Shown here one piece after another: positions 25,101-36,564 of a stretch of DNA of 64,000 nucleotides (its first letter is position 1; each line of letters opens with the position of its first letter). Position numbers and translations under genes: made by a program. Origin of the DNA: Paragordius varius (lineage: Eukaryota > Nematomorpha); the NCBI GenBank assembly GCA_964247055.1, contig OZ176050.1:9114001-9178000 (forward strand). Direction: 5' to 3'. The notes under the pieces were generated by a model. It ran no database searches. It saw only the letters and a list, made by a program, of their open reading frames with translations, and was not told where the DNA came from.

Positions 25101-25958
25101 TCATAAAATGGTGTTAAAATTTAGAATTTTTATGACCAAAATTTTAAATAAGTATATATTAAACAATATTGTTATATTTTTTTTCAGATTCGTAAAATTA
25201 GCTTGGGTTTTATCATTTATTTCACTGTTTTTTCTGATTTTTGGCCAATTTGTTTACTAAAACTATGGATATTTTTTATAGTCTGTGTTAAGCCGAAATA
25301 TTTCCCCATTCTATGTATTTTTTAATTTTAGACTATATACAATCACTTAATTCCATCTTTATATGTATACTTTAATTTATATATTTGTTATAAACTATAA
25401 TGCTTATGCTATTAGGCATATCGTAGCGGCTTTTGGTAAATGTTTTTTATATATCCACTCTTTTAGGTCCACATGTTTTTGTCGTTTTATGCATTCTCCT
25501 ATCTCATGGATAAAGATGTATTATATCGGGCATTTGGGTTTTACGACGAAAAACCCATTTTGATTGGATTGTTACTCATTCTCAATACTTTCCTTAAGCC
25601 ATATGAATTGGTATTTTTTTCACATACAAAACAAAGATAACGTAATTTATTTACGTATTAACATGTAGTTAGTTATATTCCTATTATTATTATTATTTTT
25701 TTTGAAAAAATGATAAAAATATTTGGTTTTTTATAGGTTATGGAATTTTTCCAAAATGTATTCTCCCGTCGGTATGAATATCAAGCTGATAGATTTTCCG
25801 TACATCAAGGTTTAGCGCCTCAAATGATAAGCAGTTTGTTAACGCTTCACAAAGATAACCTTTCATTTCCAGCCGATGACCCGTTGTATGCTGCATGGCA
25901 TTTCTCTCACCCCACCACTGTTGAACGCATTAAAGCTATCAAGTATGAATCTAGCTAA
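19105..25958 (+). CDS. ZMPSTE24: CAAX prenyl protease 1 (ZMPSTE24/STE24)
   Basis: This is an endoplasmic-reticulum and inner-nuclear-membrane zinc protease that trims farnesylated CAAX proteins such as prelamin A. There are ten exons: 19105-19215, 19240-19386, 19409-19489, 19511-19627, 23168-23320, 23675-23816, 24273-24475, 24947-25060, 25467-25610 and 25737-25958. The product is 477 aa (human 475). The first three introns are 24, 22 and 21 nt. Intron 4 is 3540 nt and holds a LINE. Landmarks are [59 protein letters not shown], the zinc motif HELGH (H338, E339, H342), [17 protein letters not shown] with the third ligand E418, and [12 protein letters not shown]. The hydrophobic segments match the multispanning family. 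The gene ends in TAA with an aataaa downstream near 26030. Confidence 0.97.
19727..21821 (+). mobile_element. LINE with open RT frame, 5' truncated, in STE24 intron 4
   Basis: An uninterrupted 690-codon frame ends at 21799, and the element ends near 21821 (set by comparison with the copy at 59706-60448). It starts in the linker [20 protein letters not shown], so the endonuclease domain is absent. Reverse transcriptase motifs follow: [47 protein letters not shown] and YADDIVLTA (about residues 388-396). A PHD-like zinc knuckle, [15 protein letters not shown] followed by KWVHKKC and CESC, occupies about 438-485. Then come [27 protein letters not shown] and RRGRPTFNW, the usual tail of this non-LTR group (RTE/jockey-like, craniofacial-protein-2-like annotations). 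It lies in the same sense as the host gene. An intact frame implies a young copy. Confidence 0.93.
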
Positions 25959-26279
25959 CTTCTTTCTTATTAAATTTGTTGCGTTTATTAATTGTTTTTA
26001 TAATGGACTGTATTTGACAAATATTCTTTAAAATAAATTCACGTGTATTTGTTATTTTTTCACTCTCTTTTGCTTTATTTGAATTCAATAGTGGTTAAAA
26101 CAAAAAAATTTGGCCGGATGATTAATTGTGTTCTTCAAATTTTTAATATTAGTGAATCCAATATATAGATTGTATAACTATATCTTTTCTTCTCTTCATA
26201 AATTGATTAATATTTTATTTAAAATATTGTCTCCAAGCTTAGAACTATATTAAAATATATATATGTATGAAATTATAGA
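25959..26279. other. Spacer after STE24
   Basis: This 320-bp AT-rich stretch must hold the 3' end of STE24, with aataaa near 26030 and T-rich sequence after it. Nothing else is visible. Confidence 0.4.
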
Positions 26280-26525
26280 ATGGAGCAACAGGAGCATCCA
26301 GTCCCTCTCTATTATGGATCAAATGGTATCGGCGATACTAAACATGAGTCGTTATCTGATATGAAAGATTTCGATACTTTAAATTCTGATATTGGCGATA
26401 CCTCACATACCAATGGCTTAAATGAAATTACCAATAAAGATGTGATTGGAAATGATAACAACATTGAAGATAGCAATGGTAGTAGTTACGGCGTGTTAGA
26501 AACGAGCGATAAGAAATTGGATTAA
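26280..26525 (+). CDS. Hypothetical small acidic protein or terminal exon
   Basis: The open frame gives 81 aa starting MEQQEHPVPLYYGSNGIG, rich in Asp, Asn, Gly and Ser, with a repeated SDIGDT/IGDT phrase and no hydrophobic core. No family was recognised. The base composition is clearly less AT-rich than the flanks, which supports coding. The ATG is immediately preceded by tttg-tatgaaattatag and one A, a plausible 3' splice site. It could therefore be the last exon of a gene whose earlier exons I cannot see. An internal GT/AG gap of 23 nt near 26324 is possible but not required. Confidence 0.4.
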   Translation: MEQQEHPVPLYYGSNGIGDTKHESLSDMKDFDTLNSDIGDTSHTNGLNEITNKDVIGNDNNIEDSNGSSYGVLETSDKKLD

Positions 26526-29500
26526 ATTTGGCTCACTTATTTTATCTGCATAAAATCACAGATCATTAATTTTTTTATTTAGCTTTTAACCAATATATAA
26601 TGTACATGTATGGTATGTAAAACGATATTTTTTCTTTTTTTCTCATTTTTTATTGTACCATTTATATATGTGTATTGACCGTATTTGTAAAATTTTTATA
26701 ATAACATAAATATTTCTATGCTGTTGCATGTTATTATATAATGATAGTTAATCGTAGTACATTGCGCGCCTCGTTGGTTAAGCAAATTTTTTTAGTTTAT
26801 TCCAAGATATTCCCACCACCACAATTATCATGCAAGTGTGATAATATGATATGCTATTATCTTTAAAAAAAAAACAAAAACCATTTATTTATGTACGTAC
26901 AACATGACCCTATAAATATATCGATTTTTAATTTAATTACACAACCATATAGTGGAATAATGAAATTTTATCTTAACATTGTCACGGTTTAAATAAGATT
27001 CATGAGAGTTAGGAAAAATATCTGATTGATATTAAATCTACGAAAAATGTAATAATATATTACACTGTGGACTTGATCGGGGATCAAAATAAATATCGAT
27101 AAAACATGTATTCTGATAAAAAAATGTGATTCTCATGCTTATACTTACGAGTCATTTCATAAAGATAGTTATCTTAATTTGTCCATATCGAAAAATCGCA
27201 ACATAATTGTTTAATTTAATATCCTGCAATTTTATTATATTGATATGAAGCTGTTACCAAAATAGTGGAAATATCTTTAAATGGCTTTTAAGCACCATGT
27301 TGATAGTTGAATATATATATATATATATATATTATATAGAATATTATATATGAGCAGTGTTATTGGAAAATGTTCACAACCTAACATTTTTTAGTTTTCC
27401 ACGTTTCGCTGTGTCTGAATAATTATATTCAATATCTTCATTAATATTAATTTATTTAAACCAAATCATAAAAATAATTTATTAAATCAATACGATGCCT
27501 ACTTTGTTTTGTAACGCGGCTTAAACGAATAAATATATAATATATCGAATTCTGAATGGATCCAATTTTTATGAGTTAATGATTGATGGGCTTTTAATAT
27601 TTAAAAACCCTATATAGGACGCCAACAGCTTATTATATATTATTTGGTTATAATATACAGGAAATGCTCAAATTTTTATCATATAATTATAATAATATTA
27701 GGTGCGTAAAAAAGTTAAAAGACCCAAATCGTAAAAAGCGTTTTAGAAGTTTAATAAATTTAACATGTTATATTCGCAAAATTTCGATCAAGATTCATAA
27801 ATTTAACTAAACACCTGCACTTTGTCTTTTATTGTGTCTGACTTGTACTCCCAAAACATATCTTAAATCCAAAATTTTTCGATTAATTTCACAAAAGAAA
27901 CAGTGATTATATATGTTAGCCATAACTTTTATAATTTTGCCGATAAATTTTAAAAACTAATTAATTATGATTTCTTAGATAGGCATGTACGCTTTAACCT
28001 TGGATCTTTTATATTAGATTTTAAATTCATATACAAATTAAGCATATATAACATAAATTAGTTATTTTCACCAAAGTTTATTATATAATTTTAACATGTT
28101 AAATTTCAAAACACAGAAATGCTTTTTGTTGAACATTGGGTGATTAAACCTTTTTTTAAAAAAAGATTTTATAGCCTGGTATATTAAAAAATATAAATCG
28201 GCTGTTTGGCACATTTTGGTTTTGGGCATGTAAATAAATAGCCCTAACCCCCAATTTTATTGGTTTCTGAAAATCTTTTTTTCACTCATTGTTCGAGTTT
28301 CTCCAAACGAAATGGACACCGATATGACATGCATATGTTAATGCCGATTTCTTTAATCCCATCTTTAAATTGTTTTTATCGGTATTGGATAATTAATGAC
28401 CCAAAAATTAAAAAATAGTGAACCTCGTCATTGATTGATTTAATAATAATAAGTGTGTTCTTTAAATAATTATAGCATTATTGATTTTCACCTTTTTTCC
28501 CTCTGAATAACTTTACCCACGAGCCAATTTATACCATGGATTTTATTATATCAATGACTAAAAGTGTTTTATATTGTTCATTGGCTATAGAAAAAATTAC
28601 ATTTCTATACAGTAAAGTTGAAATTATACGGACAAAACGTGAAAATATCAAGACAAATATTTTTATTCAAAAGACAACTGTTTCAAACTGCAAAGTATGA
28701 AATCGATATGTGTAATGGTAATGTAGTTATATAATTATATGATAAAAATTAGAGTTAATCAAGTATGGTTGTCTTTTAAAAAAAAATTTCTTTATATTTT
28801 ACTTTTAGTCCGTATAACTTCAATTTTTATACTCTATATCCCGAAATATATTAGCGGCTTTATTTTTAACCATATTAAAGTTATATTGATTCGATTATCT
28901 TTTAGTTAACACGGGTTCAAGTAGGTTCTTTGCGACAATATTGATTTTTTATTTAAACATCCAACGACTACCATCCAGAAGAATAAAATGACATGTGTGC
29001 GTGCACGTTTAAAAATGTAAGTCCCTGTTTATCTGAAACCTAATTGTTAAAAATCGGTTTTTTATTTCTTAAAAATTTGGATTTTTTGGATTACGTGGAA
29101 AATTAATTATCCATCGATTATATTTAACAAGTGGTTGAAAAATGAATTGATTTATATCTATCAAAATTTTTTAAATAGATTAAATTCCATTACAAGGACT
29201 GAAAATATTTAATAAATATTTTGGCGTAAGTATTGATTAACCCCAATTTAATTTTATATATTTATCGAAAATTAAAAAAATAGGGTTAGCATCTTATATT
29301 TCATTCTATCCAGTTATTTTAAAAGAATTTGATATAAAATGTATCCTTGTAAAAACTATAGAAGGATTATTGGTTTAGAAAGAATTTTATGTATATTTTT
29401 AATAAATCTAACAGTATTAAGTGTCCGATTTTTTCCGCCTTCTTTTTTATAACTGTTGATCTTTGGTTATTTGTGGGTTAATTATACATTTAAAAAAAAA

Positions 29501-32476
29501 TTTAATTAAAAGTGTTAAAACAATTTTGAAAACTCGTAGCTTGTAAATATTCCTTTTTTCCTTGAAGATATGCAACAAAGTATACTCACATATATTATTA
29601 AAAATAATTCTTTCCACATAATTGGAGTAATTTTAAATTGTAACGTAAGGTCTTTCGTCCAAATAGATGTATAAAATCGATATTTTTGCCTAAGTCCAAC
29701 GTATAATTTATTTGGACCATGTAAATGCCAACTACAAACATTTTAACAAAAAAATATGATAAAACATAAAATTTAAATAATTCCATTTAGCACAAAATTA
29801 AGCTCCATACGGAAAATTTCTCATCTCGAAAAAGTTGATTATAAATAAAAAAACTTGTTAACTATTTTTTTGAATTATAAATAAATGAAATCATAATATA
29901 AATGTAAAAATGTAGTAGTCAAAGAGAGATTGTCAATTTATTAATCAATCAATCAGCCTGTATGATATGGTATTATTCGTGAGATGGAATTCTGCTTTTT
30001 TTGATAAAATTATTTTTTTATTCTCGGAAAAATCTAATTTTATATTCATGTGTGTTCACTCTTTTCGTATTTTTCGTGCTAACATGTAATAAATATATTT
30101 GGAAAATGTGCGCGCATCAGTAGTAAGTAAACTCTCACTCTCTCACTCCATTAAACACAATTAGATTTTAGCTTTTACTTTGTCCAAAAATATAAATATA
30201 TAGTTGTGTATAATGGAATACATTCCATATCTGCCATATCCTCCAAGTTTTTCACATATAATATTGGCAAAAATCAGTCCCTTTTTTGAATGACTACTAT
30301 AAATGAAACCTGGAAAAAGTTATCATACACTTCAAGAAATGATAAGAATTGAGAAGTTGCTTGCAATATTCACATAAAATCAAATCCAAATTTTGTTTCA
30401 ATAGATTTTTACTATGTTTTTCAAATTTTTACACTTCAGTTTTGTTGTTTTTTGAAATTTCTAATTCTCTAATTAAATTAAACTTTTTTATGAAAATAAT
30501 GGCATTTTATATATGTTTTATTATTTATGCTTAAAAACGATTGGAAAAAAGTGTGTTCTGTCTAACTTCAATTGTAAATTATTTTTTGCATATGCAGTTC
30601 TTTGAATTTTTATTTTTTAAAATCTTAAACTTGTTTTTTCGAAAACACGTTTAAATTTGAAATTAAACAATAAACATATGTAAGCCCAACAGATCAATCC
30701 ATATTTTATAAAGATTGTAGTAATTTTATCGCTAAATATTGTCTTACACCAAAATAAGAAAGGCAACAGAAACACTATTTTACCAAATTTCCCAATAACT
30801 ATGTCCTTTTTGTCTTCTTACTTCAGAGTGGATACATCAAATATATACATACACTGTTTAAAATTTATATGTCTACGTCTACTCTTCATAACTACTAAAA
30901 TCTTTAATTTTTTAGATAGTTAGACAATTTTTTTTCGATTCGTACATAGTATATCTATAATAATATTATGGAAAAATATATATTTAAAGAAAAAATATCT
31001 TCTCGTTAATATTCTGTTTGTGCAAAATATCACATCGACCCTTTATATATTTAACAATAAACCCATATAAGGCTGAGTGAGGGTTGAATATTTTTTCGAA
31101 AATGTGTAATGGGTTAACTTAAATTTACTTATCCATTTATAACATTTCATTATTAATTTAATCTATGTATTTCAATGAAATTTATTGCAACATGCTTCAA
31201 ACCGAATTGGATATTTAACACCACTAACAAACCAGCAACTCTCAATCAAGGTATATTTTATTTTAATGAAGCTTTAAAATAATTTTTTCCTAATTTTAAA
31301 CTTGGATGTGAAATCGTTAGTAGAAAAAAATATAACGAAAATTATTTTTTTGGACATATTTTTGAACAAGTTATAATTTTATATATCATCAATGCACAAT
31401 AGCCATTAAAAATTCATCAATAGCGCTAAGCATGGGCTAACATTTCTATCATTATAACTATATGATGCCTCAATTGTGAGTGAATTTTAATTATTTATAA
31501 AAAAAATTTAAATATATTACTGATATTATATATTATAGTTGACTCGAATTAGGATAAGAAATGCATATCTATTCATCATCAATCCGATATATTTATCACT
31601 AGCGGAAGTTTGCAAAAGTTTTTAGTTATGTATTAGTTGACCCTTTTAATTGCATATAATGTATATTAAAGCTTAGCTTTAACAATCGTCCTCAAAATGT
31701 TATAATTGCCTAGGATATTTTTTCGTTTAAAAAGAGACATTATTTATATATTGCAATATTATTTCGTGATAAAACATAATTAACTTTTAAACTTGGTTAA
31801 AAAATAGATTTTGAAGATGCATTTTACTTAAAATGGCTTAACTGAACAATATCAATACATTTATCAAGCAATATATGATGAAAAAATAAAAATTTGACTA
31901 TTCTACACCCTTTATCATTATCCTTTTACTATTATTTATTGTCTGAAATGGTCCACATCGCCTCAAGGGACAATTGCCAATAAGTGGTCTTATTTTTACA
32001 TCTTGACAAAAAATCAACTAAAACGTTACTAATAAGAGCTCATTAAAAAAATTATATTTTAATATATGGATATATATATATATATATATATGATGCCTAA
32101 TGGAAAATTTTGCATACATTAGATATACAATGATGTCAAAAGCTATATTTATATCTTAAAATATTATTAGGTCAATAAGGAATTAATATATTTGAAGTAT
32201 TAATTAAAACTTTACATTTCGGAGATCTAGATATAAAATAGTAATACAAAATCTAATTGGTGTAAATATAAAAATGGGTTATTCGGAACAATTATTTTTA
32301 AAAATGTAACAATGTGAAAAAATCTATCTCAAACCCTTTGCTAAGTTTATTTGTTAAACAATCGCCCATATAAAAACAATAATATAATCAAGATACAATA
32401 ATGTCTACTGTTATTTATGATGAAATATTTCGCCTAATCTGCATATTGATGAAATAAGCTGCTTGACCATATAGCT
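26526..32476. other. Large gene-poor stretch
   Basis: Nearly 6 kb of very AT-rich DNA holds no gene I can support. It contains a small Tc1/pogo-type MITE (28610-28834) and TA microsatellites (about 27310-27331 and 32069-32091). The frames at 29598-29786 (-) and 30349-30534 (+) are AT-rich and look like chance. A short coding-like start at 31175-31250 (starting MKFIATCFKPNW and followed by a GT) could not be joined to anything. Confidence 0.4.
28610..28834. mobile_element. Tc1/pogo-type MITE, about 225 bp
   Basis: The left end cagtaaagttgaaattatac then ggac is mirrored by the right end, where gtccgtataacttcaatttt then tatactc reads as its complement. TA dinucleotides flank both ends, as expected for the Tc1/mariner/pogo group. 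There is no coding capacity. Confidence 0.7.
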
Positions 32477-32648
32477 CACTGGGACTCAAACTGCGGCCCT
32501 AAAAGTGCTTTTTATGGCCCAGAATTATTTGTTATTTTTTTTGATGTACTATTTTAAGTATAAATATCTGCAAATGTGTCATATGTACGGCCCTTGAGAC
32601 AAGATAATATTTTAAGCCCTTTAAAAAAAATTTGGGTTAGTACCACCG
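32477..32648. mobile_element. hAT-type MITE relic, about 170 bp
   Basis: The left end, cactgggactcaaactgcgg, followed by ccctaaaagtgct, resembles the end of the hAT element at 55631 (cagtgatactcaaaccgcgg). The right end complements to cggtggtactaaccc. The flanking octamers atatagct and atataacc match at 6 of 8 bases, consistent with a decayed 8-bp target duplication. Confidence 0.55.
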
Positions 32649-32713
32649 ATATAACCTTTTCCTGGAAGATTGCATATTGGGGATGTTTTTACCCCAAAAT
32701 TATCCATTCAACA

Positions 32714-33606
32714 CTGTTGTTGTTGTTGTTGCTAAAGTCGATTCCAATTAATTGCAACATTGAAAATATATCATCTCCATTTATTGCAATACAGGTGTTT
32801 ACTTCGGATAATGTTTGGTTGTTTCTTTGGGGATGTTATCCATTCAACGGGTTCTTCTTCATCTTTCGAGCACCACTCACTCCCAGCATCAGTGATATTT
32901 CGAGTATATTTAATCTCATATGTGGCCAAAATAGGATAGTTATATAAAATAGTGAAGTTTAGAATTTCGTCTGTTCATTTTGTTTGGAGAAGTTTCCTTC
33001 AAACCCATAATTATAAAAAATTTATTAATCGTTCGTCATATTTTTTTATTGTCCAGCTTTCCCATCCATATAGTAATGGGGATACTGTTGCCTTGATTGA
33101 TTTTGGTTTTTAATTTGACATGCGGCGTCCAAATCTTGTTGTATTTGAATGCAACTGCTTTTGCAATGGTAATTCTTCGCTGTTTTTCCGGAGGAGAGTT
33201 GTTGTGATTGTTTGTAATACTGCCCAAATACGTGTAACTGTTTACGGTTTCAATTTAATTACCGTTGAGTATTGAGTTGGTTGTTTGAGCCGGGTTCGCA
33301 TTACTTTTTTTAAAGTTAATAATTTTTGATCCGTATTTATCGCATTCAACTGTAAAAACTTGCAAAACTTGCGATAATTTGTCTATATTGTCCGCAAATA
33401 TAACTGTGTCATCTGCTTACTGAGGTGATGTGAGCAAGGTTCCTCATATGTTAATGCCAAAAGTTTCTGGCAAATTTCTTAGTATGCATTCGAGATATAC
33501 GTTAAAAAGAATTGGGGATAAACCGCATCCGTGGCGTAGGCCGACTTGCACCTTACATGAATCAGTTGTACCGTAAGGTGTAAATACTACAGCCGTGGAA
33601 ATTAAG
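32714..33606 (-). mobile_element. LINE fossil of a second family
   Basis: Minus-strand translation in broken frames gives reverse transcriptase landmarks in order. These are STAVVFTPYGTTDSCKVQVG, GLRHGCGLSPILFNVYLE, ADDTVIFADNIDKLSQVL, NSYTYLGSIT, RRITIAKAVAFKYNKIW, PLLYGWESWT and a MLGVSGARKMKKNP tail. Several stops and shifts interrupt it. The 3' end runs into (CAA)5 (TTG repeats on the plus strand at 32715-32731), typical of a LINE tail. The gene body differs from the 19.7-kb LINE, so two families are present. The plus-strand frame at 32576-32947 is antisense to it. Confidence 0.85.
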
Positions 33607-33865
33607 TGAATTGAGAATATATGAGAGGTGTGATGATGGGTTAAGGATATGTAAGGAATAGAATATAAATGTCCAGAATGTTTGGAGAAGGTATAAAACC
33701 AATGTTTTTGGTAAAAATGTTGATAAGAGTAGGGTAGGTATCCCTTTCCCTCTCGATTAACATGTGTTTACTAAAAAATATATATGTTATATGGGGGAGA
33801 ACAATTATTATTATTATTTTAGAGAGAATTATTTTCTCTACCCAAATATAAATATATTTTAACAG

Positions 33866-36292
33866 AAACAAAAAAGAATAATTTTATACCGATTGAAAAG
33901 CTAAAACACATTCAATGGATCAACAGTGGCTCACAAGGAACAATCTTTACCGCAATGTATAAAGGTGACATGGTTGCTGTTAAAAAATTTGACCCTCTTC
34001 CCTCCGTGGATGACGATATAATGTCATCATCTATCACATTACTCGGATCATGTCGCAAGAATAACAGTTTAGATACATCACTGCTATCCCAATATGCTCT
34101 CAAAGATTTAATGGATTTCAAACACCCAAACATCCTAAATTTTATGTAATTATTAAGAAATATTTTATAGGAATTGGAGGTAAATTAGAGGTTAAATAAA
34201 ATGGGAATTTTTTGCATATTCTCACATGTTTTAATTTTCTGGAAAAATTTCAGGGGGCTATGACAAAAGTGATTTAAGATAATGGTTTCACCACTTGAGT
34301 ATGGGAAAATACAATTAAAAATTTATAATCTAACTCATACTGATAAAAAGATTTTTGATAATTATAATTATTGTTGTCTTAATATCTTATAAAATATGAT
34401 TGGTGGGTTATTTTGTCGCTTTTTTAAGGTTCTTATTTTTACAATGTTAAAATTATATTGAGTTTGCTCGAATTTTCCGTAGAAGCTCATGGGTTACATA
34501 AACTAATCAAAATATAGAATTATGAAAGTTATCGTGTCATCACCATAATATCGTTCCTTACCATTACTTTTTGCAGTGTTGTCTAGTTGCTAATCATTTA
34601 AATATTTTGTATCAGAGGATGGAGTTGGTGGTCTAATAATATGTGCTTAATAATGGAATATTGCCCAAATCAATTGTTTCATGAACTCAAAGAACGACAA
34701 TCCATAAGTTATGCAGAATGTTTGGTGATGGCCAAAGACATATCACGTGGGATGGAATACCTACATGATAATGGCATTGTCCACCGTGATCTTAAATCAC
34801 CCAAGTAGGCCTATTGTTTTTTGTGAATAAAATTAGAAACAATCAAGTATCTTAATAGGTGTTAACGGTACGCTCAAAATATCTGATTTCGAAGATGCCA
34901 AATGCTCAGCTATCGAAAATCGCAAAATGACTTTTACAGGAACGGTAGCATGGATGGCTCCTGAAATAATACGGAATGAGCCATGTTCAGAAAAAGTTGA
35001 TATTTGGTAAAAAAAAACACCTAACCTTTTTCATTTAAATATTCATCGCACTGTCAACACTTTTTACCACCTAATGAATTACGAGATTTTTCCCCGTAAA
35101 TCATATTCACTTTTTGTAAAATATAACTCAATACCAATTTGGATTAATTTTTATAAAATTTTTCCAAATTTTTGTTTCAAATATAATCGGCATGCTAGAC
35201 TATATGTAATCTAAAAGCAAAAACACCCCTTTGAATATACCACTGGCGGAATGAAGTGGTCGATTAAAAGAGGGCAGTGAAAATATCTTTGACTAACTAT
35301 TTTAATAGTTTTAGCAATTTTAACTTAAGAATTTATGTTCCAATAATAGGAAGCTATAAGTGATACAGAATGTATTATATTGATACACCCTGCTCCTTGT
35401 TGATCTATATTAAACCAAATATTTTTTTGTAACATTATATCTATATTTTAGGTCTTTTGGAGTTGTTTTATGGGAAATTTTAACGCTCAGAATTCCATAC
35501 GAACATTTAGATGCTTCTGCTATCATTTGGGGCGTCGGAAATGGCCAATTAAACCTACAGATCCCAAAATATTTGATTCCAGGTTTAAAATTGTTACTTA
35601 TGCAATGTTGGAACCCAATACCTCGAAACAGACCATCATTTACTCAAATTTTAAAACATTTGGATATAGCGACGCAGGAAATCGCAGATCAAGACCTTGA
35701 TACTTATAAGATCTTGAGAGTAAATCTTTTATCGTATTTAATATAATTTGGAAAAAATTTGCCATAAAATAGTTGTAATTACCCAAAAAATTAATTTCAA
35801 AATTATAATGTAAATTTTAAATAGGACATTTCACCCAAATACAATTATCATCCTTCTCCAAGCAAGGACATTTCTTTTATAGATGAACCCGACAACCTTA
35901 TTATTGATTCCGGAAAAAATAATGACGAATCATCACCAAATTTAATGCTCAAACCATTAATAACCAAAAATCTATGCATAATTTCTGACAAAAATCAGGT
36001 AAAAATATCTACAAACGGTAATGTACCACTAGAGTATGAAACAACGCCTACTACACAAACTAACAAACATAACCAACAGAAAATGTTACAGCTCTCTCAA
36101 ACTGAACCCAGCAAAACATTCCTTACTCCCAAAAATAGGGTCAATAAGTTTTTGTCAACAAAAACAAATTCATCATCGACATTTGTTAGACATTGTTGCC
36201 TTTTATCAGATGAATCAAATGTATATACATATCATACGAATACGATTAATAGCAAAAAAATAAAAATTATATTACCAAGTACACCGCAATAG
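33866..36292 (+). CDS. DLK/LZK-type MAP3K (MAP3K12/13), 5' end not found
   Basis: This mixed-lineage kinase kinase acts upstream of JNK and p38. Exons found are 33866-34145, 34616-34804, 34848-35006, 35452-35719 and 35825-36292, with introns of 470, 43, 445 and 105 nt, covering 453 aa. Landmarks are INSGSQGTIF (glycine loop), VAVKKF (ATP Lys), FKHPNILNF, MEYC, HRDLKSPN, ILIGVNGTLKISDFE, GTVAWMAPEIIRNEP, KVDIWSFGVVLWEIL, SAIIWGVGNG, QCWNPIPRNRPSF and ILKHLDIA. These match the DLK kinase domain closely. Oddities are DFE in place of DFG, Asn in place of the first loop Gly, and about 25 extra residues before helix C. The last exon is a Ser/Asn/Thr-rich tail without the leucine zippers. The first exon leaves two bases of a split codon, so upstream exons must exist. 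Confidence 0.92.
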
Positions 36293-36564
36293 TATATTTA
36301 TGAGATACGTCTTTAAATATGATGAATATAATTGGAAAAAAATAGGTTAACCATCATGGGCTGGTATATCAAATGCAATAAATAATGATATATTTTTTGT
36401 AGTATCAATGATTATATTCTATGAGAATTATTTTATAATTATAATAAAAATAATATGGGATTAGCCATTTTTCACATAATTTTGACTAAAACGTATACAT
36501 AAAGAATTCATAAAAAAGTTTCAAAACATAAATATACATATAAAGTGTTATAGTTGATTGGGAG
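36293..36564. other. Convergent gap between DLK-type kinase and PSAT
   Basis: These 272 AT-rich bases separate two stop codons. They hold both 3' ends and nothing else visible. Confidence 0.5.

Noticed and set aside
25188-25330. Possible extra STE24 exon starting [12 protein letters not shown]
   Set aside because: Exons 8 and 9 join directly with no residue missing compared with the human protein, and the segment runs into a stop.
32576-32947. 123-codon plus-strand frame
   Set aside because: It is antisense to the LINE fossil, whose minus-strand RT motifs are clear.
33955-34145. Cryptic micro-intron in the kinase insert before helix C
   Set aside because: GT/AG pairs exist, but removing them does not improve the match to the DLK family.
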